Notes under the pieces: generated by a model
The model's input: the letters and a program-made list of their open reading frames with translations, nothing else
What the model was told of the DNA's origin: nothing
Database searches by the model: none
Program-made: the position numbers and the translations under genes
Assembly: GCF_028683135.1 (NCBI RefSeq)
Contig: NZ_JAJUBB010000004.1
Location: 124,001-188,000, forward strand
DNA length: 64,000 nucleotides
Origin: Enterovibrio qingdaonensis
GTDB taxonomy: Bacteria; Pseudomonadota; Gammaproteobacteria; Enterobacterales; Vibrionaceae
Reading direction: 5' to 3'
Part shown: one piece after another, positions 15,824 to 24,540 of the stretch
How positions within the stretch are numbered: position 1 is the stretch's first letter
Layout of the letters: each line of letters begins with the position of its first letter

Positions 15824-17479
15824 TTAAGGATTACGAATACAGCGTGCGTAGAACAGGTTGTCTTTCGTCATGCCAAGACCGGAACCTATCAGATACCCTT
15901 GAGCCCAACCTTCGTTGTCTCCGGTATGTCGTAAGTCCAACATTTCGGGGGTCTGGTCTTTTTTACGCAAGCCTAGTGGTCGCATGTGAATGGTTGGTCC
16001 AGCTACATCGGACGTATTTGTCCAGAAAAAGTACTTCACTGGGGTATTCGGGAAAAACTCTTCATCAATCGACGGTGAGGTTTTGTTGTAGTTAACAATC
16101 GACACCGCTTCTTTAATGTTCGGTAAACGCCAGTCTTTGTACCCTGCATAGTCAAGGTTTTCACAGTAGTTGATTGAGTCTTCCCAATCACGACGTTTGT
16201 AGTCGATATTCTGCTGCCACATGCGGTCCGTGATACGTTCCGTTACCGTGCCATCACCGTTATCGACATAGTCCATGTTGTGGTATGCCGCACCATTGTC
16301 GGCACGCACACAACGCACCAATTTCGTTGAAGCGGTGTGCTGACCCATAATGTGCGCATCAGGAAAACCAACGTGCCAAACATGATCGGGGTGATCAGAG
16401 ATTGGGAAAGTCCAAATCCCAGAGTTTGCACGCGGCATGTTAGAGAAGACTTCCGCATTGATAGCAGGGCGGAACTCACCCATATCACCAATGCTCTGCA
16501 ACTCTTTCATTAAGGGATAACGCCAATCGCTGTAACCGTCTAATTCCAGATTGTCACAATGCGCTTGGCCTTCAACGGCTGTCATCCAAATGCGCGAACT
16601 TTCACGCTCCCACATCAGCTTGGTGTTGTTATCGATAACGGTTTTCCCTGACTCACTGATGGTGTAGCTCATTGGGTTTTGCGGGTAGTCGCTGTCTTCA
16701 CCTTTAGTATCAGTAAAGTTCTGGATTTGGCCGGTATCTGGCAGCACAAAATCTTTCACGGGTGGCATGCCGATACCCGTAATGTACTCGCGACGCTCAA
16801 CAGCGCGGTATTCTTTGCCTGACACGTACGCGATGATGTCTTTGTAGTCATCTTCGCTCAGCATGCGGGCGAACGGTGCCATGATTGGGCCTTGGCGGTT
16901 AGTGCGCTTACCATCGCGATACGCTGTCATTTGCTCGAAAATGTACGCAGGCATTTGGCCTTTCAGCGGCGGATAAGCAGGATTCGTGCTTGCACCCTGC
17001 TCACCATGACACATCTTGCACGACGCATCGTACTTTTCTTTCCCGCGTTTGAACGCCTCGCTTTCCAGCACATCTGGATCAGGGTTGTACGACATTTTTC
17101 GCTCACCCAACACGACCGAAACAGAGGCCATATCGTGAGGTGAATATTGATAAACGATTTCCTTCATTTGAGAAGAAATGCCCGCTTTGCGCTCGTTATC
17201 CATATCGACCCATTGGTCGTAGAAATACTGCGGATCAAAACCCTCAAGTTTCGGGCTCAATGATTCGGTAACTTCTTCTCGTGCGGGACGGTGACAGCCC
17301 ATGTAGCAACCATAAATAATGCGGTTAGCAATGGCTTTGTCTTTGGGCGACATGGTCTCGAACGTACGATTAATCGTGTAATCTTCGTAGCCATTATTGA
17401 TATCTTCCGCCGCCATCAACGGTGATGACACAACCAGCGTTAGCAAGGCAACGGTCAATGTTTTCATGCGCAGGCTCAT
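15824..17479 (-). CDS. Diheme cytochrome c fused to two Lcl/DUF1566 domains
   Basis: This 551-residue periplasmic protein has a signal peptide ending near residue 24 (SSPLMAA). The first heme-like motif is non-canonical: Cys58-Tyr-Met-Gly-Cys62-His63, a CX3CH. The second is a normal CKMCH at 154-158 in a class I cytochrome domain (about 140-225). Residues about 275-400 and 405-551 are two related Lcl C-terminal (DUF1566) domains, each with Trp-rich segments such as DGYSDWRYPLMKELQSI and AGYKDWRLPNIKEAVSI. The start overlaps the tetraheme gene's stop (ATGA) and follows AAGGA. It could be the terminal enzyme of the pathway; the reaction is unknown. Confidence 0.82.
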   Translation of the reverse strand: MSLRMKTLTVALLTLVVSSPLMAAEDINNGYEDYTINRTFETMSPKDKAIANRIIYGCYMGCHRPAREEVTESLSPKLEGFDPQYFYDQWVDMDNERKAGISSQMKEIVYQYSPHDMASVSVVLGERKMSYNPDPDVLESEAFKRGKEKYDASCKMCHGEQGASTNPAYPPLKGQMPAYIFEQMTAYRDGKRTNRQGPIMAPFARMLSEDDYKDIIAYVSGKEYRAVERREYITGIGMPPVKDFVLPDTGQIQNFTDTKGEDSDYPQNPMSYTISESGKTVIDNNTKLMWERESSRIWMTAVEGQAHCDNLELDGYSDWRYPLMKELQSIGDMGEFRPAINAEVFSNMPRANSGIWTFPISDHPDHVWHVGFPDAHIMGQHTASTKLVRCVRADNGAAYHNMDYVDNGDGTVTERITDRMWQQNIDYKRRDWEDSINYCENLDYAGYKDWRLPNIKEAVSIVNYNKTSPSIDEEFFPNTPVKYFFWTNTSDVAGPTIHMRPLGLRKKDQTPEMLDLRHTGDNEGWAQGYLIGSGLGMTKDNLFYARCIRNP

Positions 17480-18099
17480 GAGTGATTTCCTTCTTGCAAA
17501 TTCGCCAGCGCCTCAAGAAGCTTTTCTTCTCTCAGGCGCATGTTGCGTTTTAGACCCGGGTGAGCAATGTCATAGTGACAGGAAGAACATTGGAAGTTGG
17601 CGTCGGTCTCTTTGCGATTGAATGCCAGTTGGTGCGTTTGGTCAGCAATGGAAGATGCTTCCGTCGCTGCCACGGCACGCGGTTCGATTTGTTTGTGGCA
17701 GCTTTCACAGCCGGAGTCGAACACAAAATCAGTGCGCTTCTCATGCAGAGCTTGATAGTCCAGGTTTTCCATCCCCAACACGTATTCGCCCCACAAATGG
17801 CGCATGCCTGATGTACCTTTAACGTAAAGCTCCTCAACCACATTGGATTTCGGCAAGTGACAATCCACACACTCAGCGACAAAGCCTTGCGAGTTATTAC
17901 CGCCATGAATCGACTGCGCAAACGTTTCTGCCATTGGCTCCATGGTGTGACACGATGAACAGAATTCATTGGTGCTCAGCGCATGCATCACCTCGGTGGC
18001 AGGCAACGCAGACAATAAACCTAAGCCCATGCCGCCAGCCACCAGCAGTGCAACCACCGCGCGTTTCACGTTTCGCGCTTCAGCAAAAAGCTTTTTCAC
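17476..18099 (-). CDS. NapC/NirT family tetraheme cytochrome c
   Basis: This 207-residue membrane-anchored protein has an N-terminal transmembrane helix (about 12-32). Four heme motifs follow: CSSCH (47-51), CVDCH (77-81), CESCH (131-135) and CSSCH (171-175). NapC/NirT/NrfH proteins take electrons from the quinol pool and hand them to periplasmic reductases. The start is GTG at 18099, overlapping the PCuAC stop in GTGA with AGGAG eight bases upstream. It is followed directly by the diheme Lcl gene, its likely electron acceptor. Confidence 0.92.
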   Translation of the reverse strand: MKKLFAEARNVKRAVVALLVAGGMGLGLLSALPATEVMHALSTNEFCSSCHTMEPMAETFAQSIHGGNNSQGFVAECVDCHLPKSNVVEELYVKGTSGMRHLWGEYVLGMENLDYQALHEKRTDFVFDSGCESCHKQIEPRAVAATEASSIADQTHQLAFNRKETDANFQCSSCHYDIAHPGLKRNMRLREEKLLEALANLQEGNHS

Positions 18100-18569
18100 T
18101 TGGCTATCTCCTGTGCTTTCGCGATGTCTGCACTGCTCTTCACCACAGCGTCACATTGCAGATCTTCGGTGTAAGTCATCCACACCGTCACAGGGTAAAC
18201 ATCGCCGGCTTTAGGCTGCTTTTTTAACCCTTTCAGCATGATGTGATTGCCACCAGGCTTTAGTGCGTTATCACCTTCCAGAATTTTGATTTTGGGTACG
18301 CGACGCATCTTCATCACGCCATCTGCCATCTGCGTGGTGTGAAGCTCAACGATGTTAGCCAAATCGCGAACTTCCGCTCCGACTACATCTTCATTAGCAG
18401 GCATACGAAGTGCCTTAATCTCGTCGGTGTTTTCAAAGTGAATATTCAGGTACAACGCCGTCATGTCCTTACCCGGCGCAGGTTCTCTGATCACGCAGTC
18501 TGACACCGTTAATCCCGCTTGAGCCCCAAACGATAACGCTGAGGCTGCCAGCAACACTATCTTGCGCAT
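18096..18569 (-). CDS. PCu(A)C-type periplasmic copper chaperone
   Basis: This 157-residue exported protein has a signal peptide of 18 residues ending GAQA. The copper-binding set of the family is clear: His77 in VELHTTQM, Met86 and Met88 in VMKMRRV, and His109-Met111 in GGNHIMLKG. PCuAC passes Cu(I) to CuA-type sites, usually with SCO. AGGAG precedes the ATG, nine bases after the porin stop. Having three copper/thiol assembly factors in one cluster strongly suggests that something encoded or served here carries copper. Confidence 0.9.
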   Translation of the reverse strand: MRKIVLLAASALSFGAQAGLTVSDCVIREPAPGKDMTALYLNIHFENTDEIKALRMPANEDVVGAEVRDLANIVELHTTQMADGVMKMRRVPKIKILEGDNALKPGGNHIMLKGLKKQPKAGDVYPVTVWMTYTEDLQCDAVVKSSADIAKAQEIAK

Positions 18570-18578
18570 TACAGCTCC

Positions 18579-19535
18579 TTAGAAGTGGGCAACAAGACCC
18601 AAATTGATCTTGTCGTTTTGAGAATCTTCGAGGTACTCCGCCACTTCTGCGTAAAGCGATGCATTCGGGTGGAATTGGTAGGAAACGTTAGCAAGCAGAA
18701 GCGTTTCGTCTTCCTTGCTCACGTTCTTCGCATCGTCTTCCCATTGCTTGGTTTGGGCACCAAGGCGGTAAGACATTTTGTCTGCGGTATATTTGCCTGA
18801 AACAGCGTAAACCCAACTGTCACCTTGTGGGTCTTTCTCGTTGTACTCAACCAAACCCGCGAGGTATGCACTGCCCATTTGGTAACTGGATGCCAATGCC
18901 CAACGGGTGTAGCCAGTCGAAATTTGTTTTTCATCCATCTCGGCGCGGTTCAATACCAAGCTGAAATTCTTGGTGTTATAAAGCGCGCGTAAACCCAGAA
19001 CATCAACGTCTGCGCCGTTGGTTTCGTTTGGAGACATCGCCGCGACTTTGAAAGAGAAGTTATGGAAACGTGGGGTCGCGTAAGCAAGGATATTGGTGCC
19101 GTAGTAGCCTTGGCGGAATAGGCTGTCATTTCCTCCGGCACGCTTCATATTGGTCGAGTTAAAAATGTCGACTTTGCTGTAAAGATCTTGCCAAGAGCCT
19201 GTTGTGCCCTGACCAACATACAAACCACCTAACTGCTTCGACATGAACAGCAGATTGGCCTCACTGACGATGATCTCGCCTTGCTCTTTCGGGTTCGGAT
19301 TAGTTTCTGAATATTCGGCAGCCAATTTATAGCGCATGCGGAAATGCTCCGCAGGAATGATGCCTTGCAAGCCAACTAACGCTTCTTGAAGCTGGGTTTG
19401 GAAGTCATACCCCTCCTCCCAAGAAAGCTGCCCCTGAACAACGCCGTAAAACTCCGGCTTAGGCAATTCTACTTGCGCATAAGCGGGAGAAGCTAAAATA
19501 CCCGCCACCAACGTGGCTACTGCTTTAATCTTCAT
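18579..19535 (-). CDS. Outer-membrane porin
   Basis: This 318-residue protein has a signal peptide (1-20, ending SPAYA) and alternating amphipathic strands such as FRMRYKLAAEYSE, AYLAGLVEYNEKD and YRLGAQTKQWEDD. It ends NLGLVAHF, with the C-terminal Phe typical of gammaproteobacterial porins. It is the first gene of the leftward cluster and probably lets the pathway's substrate or copper into the periplasm. The promoter lies in the 164-bp gap shared with the divergent LysR gene. Confidence 0.87.
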   Translation of the reverse strand: MKIKAVATLVAGILASPAYAQVELPKPEFYGVVQGQLSWEEGYDFQTQLQEALVGLQGIIPAEHFRMRYKLAAEYSETNPNPKEQGEIIVSEANLLFMSKQLGGLYVGQGTTGSWQDLYSKVDIFNSTNMKRAGGNDSLFRQGYYGTNILAYATPRFHNFSFKVAAMSPNETNGADVDVLGLRALYNTKNFSLVLNRAEMDEKQISTGYTRWALASSYQMGSAYLAGLVEYNEKDPQGDSWVYAVSGKYTADKMSYRLGAQTKQWEDDAKNVSKEDETLLLANVSYQFHPNASLYAEVAEYLEDSQNDKINLGLVAHF

Positions 19536-19699
19536 TGTTGACTCTTATATTAGTTTTATATTGAAATTGACTTATGGTATGCGATGGGGTTTATTTTGAT
19601 GAGACGCAAAAATCGAATGACCCTATTTCAAAAAATGAATAATGAGATAGAGATCAATGTAAATGTATCCCTCTTGTTATTAGTGGTAAAAAGTAGGTT
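19536..19699. promoter_or_regulatory. Divergent promoter region, LysR regulator / heme-copper cluster
   Basis: This 164-bp AT-rich gap lies between two divergent starts. The palindrome TTCA-N5-TGAA at 19627-19639 fits the T-N11-A form of a LysR box and is the best operator candidate. This arrangement is classical for a LysR regulator controlling the neighbouring operon and itself. Confidence 0.55.
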
Positions 19700-20605
19700 A
19701 TGGATTTAGATTCTTTACGCATGTTTATTACGGTTGCTGAAAAAGGCAGCTTCATTTCTGCAGCACGTCAATTAGGTGTTAGCCAGCCTACTCTCAGTCG
19801 AAAAATTAAGCTTCTCGAAGAGCAACTGAATCTGAAGTTGTTGCATAGAGGAAACCGTGAGCTTTCACTCACCCCGCAAGGTACGAAGATACTGGACTCT
19901 AGCCTGGCCGTTGTTCAGGCTTGGGAGAAAGGGCTGGAATCGCTAGAAAAGCACGAAGATGAAGTGAAAGGAACATTGCGTTTGGGTTTATTGCACCCTA
20001 TGGCTCGATGGCTAACTGAATCTTTTATTTCCAACTTTCTTCATCGTTATCCTAATATTCAACTTGATTTGGTAACACTGACACCTAAACAGTTATTATC
20101 GATGCCAGATTGTGACTTAATGATTTCGCCGATAATGCCTGACGACCAATCATTGGTCGCCATTAAAATATTCGACTGTAATTTCTGTTGCTATGCTTCG
20201 CCAGATTATTTAAATAAATTTGGCATACCTTCCAACCCATTACAGCTCACTCAACACTCTTGTATCGCCAATATAAATTGTCCTAATGCAGAAAAGAACT
20301 GGCCTTATATTGATATTGATGGCGAAGAAAAGTCAGTGGATATCAGCGGACGCGTTACCTCTGATTCAATGGATATCGCAAGGCTTCTTGCTGCCAATGG
20401 GCTCGGGATTGCGCTACTTCCAGAGCTTCAAGTGACCGAACTTGTAAGAGAGCACAAGCTCGTACAACTCCTGTCTGACTACAAATTTAAACGCGTCGAC
20501 ATGAATATTATCGTGCGCTCTCGGGATCACATGACCAACCGCGTAAAAGTATTTATTGATGCCTATAAAGCGTTTTTGACTGAGCTTCGTGGCATCCAAT
20601 ATTAA
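19700..20605 (+). CDS. LysR family transcriptional regulator
   Basis: This 301-residue protein has an N-terminal winged helix (residues 1-60: LRMFITVAEKGSFISAARQLGVSQPTLSRKI in two segments). A periplasmic-binding-protein-like effector domain starts around residue 90 (LRLGLLHPMARW). Such proteins activate or repress a divergent operon in response to a small molecule; here the likely target is the porin-led heme/copper cluster. The effector pocket gives no hint of the ligand. It ends at a strong terminator. Confidence 0.92.
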   Translation: MDLDSLRMFITVAEKGSFISAARQLGVSQPTLSRKIKLLEEQLNLKLLHRGNRELSLTPQGTKILDSSLAVVQAWEKGLESLEKHEDEVKGTLRLGLLHPMARWLTESFISNFLHRYPNIQLDLVTLTPKQLLSMPDCDLMISPIMPDDQSLVAIKIFDCNFCCYASPDYLNKFGIPSNPLQLTQHSCIANINCPNAEKNWPYIDIDGEEKSVDISGRVTSDSMDIARLLAANGLGIALLPELQVTELVREHKLVQLLSDYKFKRVDMNIIVRSRDHMTNRVKVFIDAYKAFLTELRGIQY

Positions 20606-20618
20606 CGCCTCAATAAAA

Positions 20619-20650
20619 AAGAAAAGCGCATTTAGCGCTTTTCTTTTTCT
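20619..20650. terminator. Two-way terminator after the LysR gene
   Basis: The stem AAGAAAAGCGC / GCGCTTTTCTT with a 5-base loop is followed by a T-rich run. It overlaps the last codons of the convergent HAD gene. Confidence 0.85.
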
Positions 20651-21384
20651 GCTTTTGATAAGGATGCACGTTTTTTATTTGTGCGCCTTGGGCGTCGGGT
20701 AGCCGACTTTTTATCAAGAAATTCGGGTAATTCAGACAAAGAGTCGAATACAATATCCGGAGCCGCGTAACAAATATCAACACCGTAATTATACCCATAG
20801 CTGACACATGCAACGGGACATAACGCATTTCTAGACGCATGAACATCATTGACGCTCCCTCCAACCATCATTAGCTGTTCGGGATTTAAGTCGAGTAATA
20901 ACGCAGCTTCCAATAAGCCATCGGGAGAGGGTTTAGGCTCTTGCATCGCATCTCTTCCCAACACCAAATCAAAATGATGTCTAATACCTAACGCTGTCAG
21001 CAACTCATTAGCAGCAGACGTTGCTTGGTTAGTGACGATAACCAAGGGCATTTTTCTTCGGGTCAATTCGCGCAGGCAATCGAGCACACCATCAAACAAC
21101 GCTGAACCTTGGTGTTCTCTTCGTTGATACGCTTTAAGAAACAGAGCACTGCCTAAACGAAAAATTGGATCCGGCACTTTACCGTCAATTTGGCGCGACA
21201 AAATCCGGTGGATCAATCTATCCATTCCATCACCGATCCAATCACTGACATGCTCAGCATTCAGGCTTGGGAGATTTAAGTCAGCCAACATTTCTTCTGC
21301 TGCGCACCGAATGTCTGGTGCCGTATCAACCAGTGTGCCATCCAGTTCAAATATCACCGCTTTTACCTTTGTCGTCATCAACAT
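20632..21384 (-). CDS. HAD-family protein (phosphoglycolate phosphatase-like) with altered catalytic residues
   Basis: This 250-residue protein has the layout of Gph-type HAD phosphatases: motif I, helical cap, then PLVIVTNQ (motif II) and EPKPSPDG (motif III Lys). Motif I reads VIFELDGTLVDT, so Glu13 replaces the Asp nucleophile. Motif IV reads MMVGGSVNDV, where the usual GDS is GGS. Both changes should cripple normal phosphatase chemistry. The start at 21384 follows AGGAG; the longer frame to 21510 is unlikely. The C-terminus is strongly basic (KKSATRRPRRTNKKRASLSK). It may be a binding or regulatory protein rather than an enzyme. Confidence 0.75.
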   Translation of the reverse strand: MLMTTKVKAVIFELDGTLVDTAPDIRCAAEEMLADLNLPSLNAEHVSDWIGDGMDRLIHRILSRQIDGKVPDPIFRLGSALFLKAYQRREHQGSALFDGVLDCLRELTRRKMPLVIVTNQATSAANELLTALGIRHHFDLVLGRDAMQEPKPSPDGLLEAALLLDLNPEQLMMVGGSVNDVHASRNALCPVACVSYGYNYGVDICYAAPDIVFDSLSELPEFLDKKSATRRPRRTNKKRASLSKAEKEKR

Positions 21385-21814
21385 AACGCGCTCCTGCGTA
21401 AGAACAGTAGATGAGATCGTTGGTGTTCTAGGGAAAAATGATTCCTGAGGCCAACCCAATAGCAAAGCCTTAGAGAAGAAAAAACGCGAGAAAAGCACAC
21501 CAAAGATCATCAGATTTCGACGGATAAAGACTGCGAAAGAGAAGGCGGGCAGTCGACAAGAAGTAACGTCGTATATCTAATTTAGCAGAGAGATTTGAAA
21601 AGCAAATGTGCAACCGATACCGCATGATATCTATCTTGTTGATCTTTGCTTTGTCAAGTTAGATAGACACTGTATGCATCTGAATAATCGAGGAATAAAA
21701 AATAAAAAGAATTCTCTTCTATGCACCAATTACTCGCTGTTTTGATGTTACTCATATACGTAAAAAAACGCTTCAGCCAAAAGTTTGCCGCGCCGATACC
21801 GACGCGGCAGACAC
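21385..21814. other. 430-bp intergenic region
   Basis: No gene was recognised. It holds the promoter of the leftward HAD gene. An imperfect inverted repeat built on CTATCT ... AGATAG with inner TTGA/TCAA arms lies at about 21628-21665. The left part can be read as an extension of the HAD frame but lacks a start signal. Confidence 0.5.
21786..21809 (-). terminator. Hairpin after the lipoprotein gene
   Basis: The 7-bp GC-rich stem TGCCGCG / CGCGGCA lies six bases past the stop of the leftward lipoprotein gene, followed on that strand by AACTTTT. It is a plausible terminator with a weak T tract. Confidence 0.55.
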
Positions 21815-22285
21815 TTAGTTCATGCTAACTTGCACCGCTTTTTCCATCATTTCCTCAGTTGCATCTTTCAGCAAGGTTACGTTCATTTCATCGGTTTCTT
21901 GCATATTGCTGGCCTCAATCACCCACATGCCGCCAGTCATTGGATCCACAATCAACCAACCTATCAAGCCACCAAAAAAGAGGTTTCCGCCAATGTACCA
22001 ACCACTTGCTGTCGACATCAGTTCTAGAGTTTGGGTTTGGTAGCCATCATAGGAAATTTCCAACGTATAATCTGCGCCTTCGAAATAGCCAGTACTACGC
22101 TTCATTAAGTAATCAAGACGCCCTTTTTGCTCTTTAAGCACATCACCATTTTTACTTAGTAGACGAATCGTTGCCGCATCTGGCGTCGCACTGATTTTAA
22201 GCGGTTGCGTTGAACCATTAACGATGCTTGAACAGCCAGTTACAAACATCACAATAGAAATAAGCGCAGTTTTCATTAATTTCAT
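21815..22285 (-). CDS. Lipoprotein with PEGA-like domain
   Basis: This 156-residue protein has the lipobox FVTGC (Cys18), so it is lipid-anchored after signal peptidase II cleavage. After the Cys come a short beta-rich segment (QPLKISATPDAATIRLLSKNG ... YTLEISYDGYQTQTLEL) resembling PEGA domains and a conserved hydrophobic block GGLIGWLIVDPMTGGMW. Proteins with this layout are common in Vibrionaceae genomes as uncharacterised lipoproteins. The start was taken at the Met that gives the best signal peptide; Met4 is also possible. It is monocistronic. Confidence 0.65.
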   Translation of the reverse strand: MKLMKTALISIVMFVTGCSSIVNGSTQPLKISATPDAATIRLLSKNGDVLKEQKGRLDYLMKRSTGYFEGADYTLEISYDGYQTQTLELMSTASGWYIGGNLFFGGLIGWLIVDPMTGGMWVIEASNMQETDEMNVTLLKDATEEMMEKAVQVSMN

Positions 22286-22492
22286 AAATAGATACCAAGT
22301 TATGTATAAAGCGCGCACATTTTATTGAACGATGTTTTTTATTCAATAGCAAACCGAAAAAAGATTAGTGCTCGAACCAAAAAACCCTTACCCACCTAAC
22401 ACCGCAGGCCAAAAAGTAGCCTATTGCGGCAAAAAAAAGCCTGTATCAAACAGGCAAAGAGAGAAGAGATATTAAAGGCAAAAGTGGATGGC

Positions 22493-22825
22493 TTACGTGT
22501 TGGTTTTAAAAGGTCGGATTGTGTCATCGGAAGGAGCTTTTATGGCTTCGCAACCCGCAGTCTGTTCGGACGTTGCTGCATAAACATCACCAACGTCTTT
22601 CCAATACGTGTTACTTACCGCCACCATGTAATAGCGGTCGTTTTTCACATCAGCCACCAGCGCACGTCCAAACCCCATGAGCTCGCAGTGAACATCATGG
22701 ATAAACTCACTTCTGAGCGATTGTCGACTCGTGAGTTCTGTAATGTCTTTTCGTGTAAGGTAAACATCTGCGTGGGTTGAAAAACGGTTCATCAGCCATG
22801 CCGCAAACTCTTTGGCACTTTTCAT
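22493..22825 (-). CDS. Small cytoplasmic protein of unknown function
   Basis: The protein has 110 residues, with a near-perfect ribosome binding site (AAGGAGGA) in front of the ATG. It is rich in Lys, Asp and aromatic residues, with a central beta segment VADVKNDRYYMVAVSNTYWKDVG. There is no signal peptide, membrane segment or recognised motif. It stands between two intergenic gaps and is probably transcribed alone. Codon use looks like that of its neighbours, which supports it being a real gene. Confidence 0.6.
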   Translation of the reverse strand: MKSAKEFAAWLMNRFSTHADVYLTRKDITELTSRQSLRSEFIHDVHCELMGFGRALVADVKNDRYYMVAVSNTYWKDVGDVYAATSEQTAGCEAIKAPSDDTIRPFKTNT

Positions 22826-23102
22826 ACCGTCCTCCTTACTTCAAGGATTTACGATGGCATTGGACATCGAATGCCTGCCTAAAGCTTACTCAGCAAAGTC
22901 GTTTAAACTGTCTCGTTTTTACAACAATGGCTATAAAGTTTTCTGACGAATTTCGACTAAAGTCGTAATTTGTTGTTTGTACGCAGCAATCGCGTCTCTT
23001 CGTGATTTTTTGTGGTTTTGCGCTTTTTCCTCTTCAGTTGTGCCTTGTGTTGAACTTGGTTTTGCGTAAACTGTGCGGTCTTTTTCTTGTTGGAGATACG
23101 CA

Positions 23103-24455
23103 ATGTTTATCGGCTTCGACTATGGAACAGCCAACTGCTCCGTAGCGACTTTAGAGAACGGTAAGCCCCGTCTTTTGGCACTGGAAGGTGACAGCCCATT
23201 TATCCCTTCAACGTTATGTGCTCCGACACGAGAAGCGGTCAGTGAATACCTTTGGCGACACTTCAATATCAAACCGAACGATTCCGTCGGTGAGCAATTG
23301 CTCCGCCGTGCAGTCAATTTCAATAGAGAGGAAGGTATCGACGTAGAGCCTGGTGACCTTCGCTTTGGCCGTTCAGCACTTGCTACCTACCTCGAAGATC
23401 CAGAAGAGGTGTACTACGTTAAGTCACCAAAATCCTTTCTAGGAGCCACGGGACTTCGCGACGTTCAAATCAGCTTTTTTGAAGATCTCGTCTGCGCCAT
23501 GATGGCCAACATCAAACAACAGGCTGAATCCGATTTGCAGGAAGATATACTGCGCGCTGTCATTGGTCGCCCAGTTAACTTCCAAGGTATTGGCGGCGAA
23601 AAAGCAAACATCCAGGCTGAATCCATACTGCTGGCTGCTGCAAAACGTGCAGGCTTCAAAGAGGTTCAATTCCAATTTGAACCCGTTGCTGCGGGTCTAG
23701 AATACGAAAGCTCACTGGCCCAAGATAAAACCGTCTTAGTTGTCGACATCGGTGGTGGTACGACAGATTGCAGCCTCATTCAGATGGGACCAAGCTGGCA
23801 AAAGAAAGATGACCGCCGTGAATCTCTACTGGCGCATTCTGGCTGTCGTGTAGGCGGAAACGATCTGGACATTCATCTTGCATTTGAGCAACTGATGCCT
23901 CTGTTTGGGAAAAATTCGACCTTACAACGCGGCATTGCAATGCCAATTCCTCAGTTCTGGAACCCTATTGCCATCAATAATGTCGCCGCACAATCTGACT
24001 TCTATGCATCTGCTAACCGTCAGGTATTGCAGCAACTCATGCGTGATGCGAGTGAGCCTGATCTGATCGCGCGTTTGATGAAAGTCTACCGAGAAACACT
24101 TGGCTATCAGATTGTCAGAAGTGCTGAAGAAGCGAAGATCGCACTGTCAGAGCAGACACAATTCAGTGCACGCATTGCACTCGCTGATGAGGTTCTTGAG
24201 ACATCAATTACTACTGCGGAGCTTTCAGATGCTATCGCCTCTCCGGTCGCGAAAGTGGCAGAATTAGTCAATGATGCACTGGCTCAAGCGGAAACCACGC
24301 CTGACGCGATATTTATGACGGGTGGCAGCGCGCGCTCGCCGATCCTGCGTGCCCTGCTCGAAAACACGCTTCCAGGTGTGCCAATTGTTGCCGGGGACTA
24401 TTTTGGCTCCGTAACGTCAGGCTTGGTTCGCCATGCCGAGAAATGCTTCCGTTAA
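23103..24455 (+). CDS. yegD: Hsp70-family chaperone YegD
   Basis: This 450-residue protein has the actin-like ATPase fold of Hsp70 without a full substrate-binding domain. It begins MFIGFDYGTANCSVATLENG (phosphate-1 loop) and continues with RAVIGRPVNFQG, VLVVDIGGGTTDCSLIQMG (phosphate-2) and IFMTGGSARSPILRALL (adenosine motif). This matches YegD, a stand-alone Hsp70 relative of unknown client. GGAGATACGC lies before the chosen ATG; the upstream extension to 23073 is rejected. It ends at a good terminator. Confidence 0.88.
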   Translation: MFIGFDYGTANCSVATLENGKPRLLALEGDSPFIPSTLCAPTREAVSEYLWRHFNIKPNDSVGEQLLRRAVNFNREEGIDVEPGDLRFGRSALATYLEDPEEVYYVKSPKSFLGATGLRDVQISFFEDLVCAMMANIKQQAESDLQEDILRAVIGRPVNFQGIGGEKANIQAESILLAAAKRAGFKEVQFQFEPVAAGLEYESSLAQDKTVLVVDIGGGTTDCSLIQMGPSWQKKDDRRESLLAHSGCRVGGNDLDIHLAFEQLMPLFGKNSTLQRGIAMPIPQFWNPIAINNVAAQSDFYASANRQVLQQLMRDASEPDLIARLMKVYRETLGYQIVRSAEEAKIALSEQTQFSARIALADEVLETSITTAELSDAIASPVAKVAELVNDALAQAETTPDAIFMTGGSARSPILRALLENTLPGVPIVAGDYFGSVTSGLVRHAEKCFR

Positions 24456-24510
24456 CCGATACTCAATTTCGCTGCATCCAGCATCTTCAAGTTTATTGGG
24501 TTTATTACAA

Positions 24511-24540
24511 AAGAGCCCTACCGGGCTCTTTCTGTTTTTT
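24511..24540. terminator. Terminator after yegD
   Basis: The stem AAGAGCCC / GGGCTCTT with loop TACC is followed by TCTGTTTTTTT. It also lies just beyond the stop of the convergent lipoprotein gene. Confidence 0.87.

Noticed and set aside
13268-19535. Nitrous oxide reductase (nos) or cytochrome oxidase assembly cluster
   Set aside because: The copper helpers are present but no NosZ, CuA subunit or oxidase gene is encoded.
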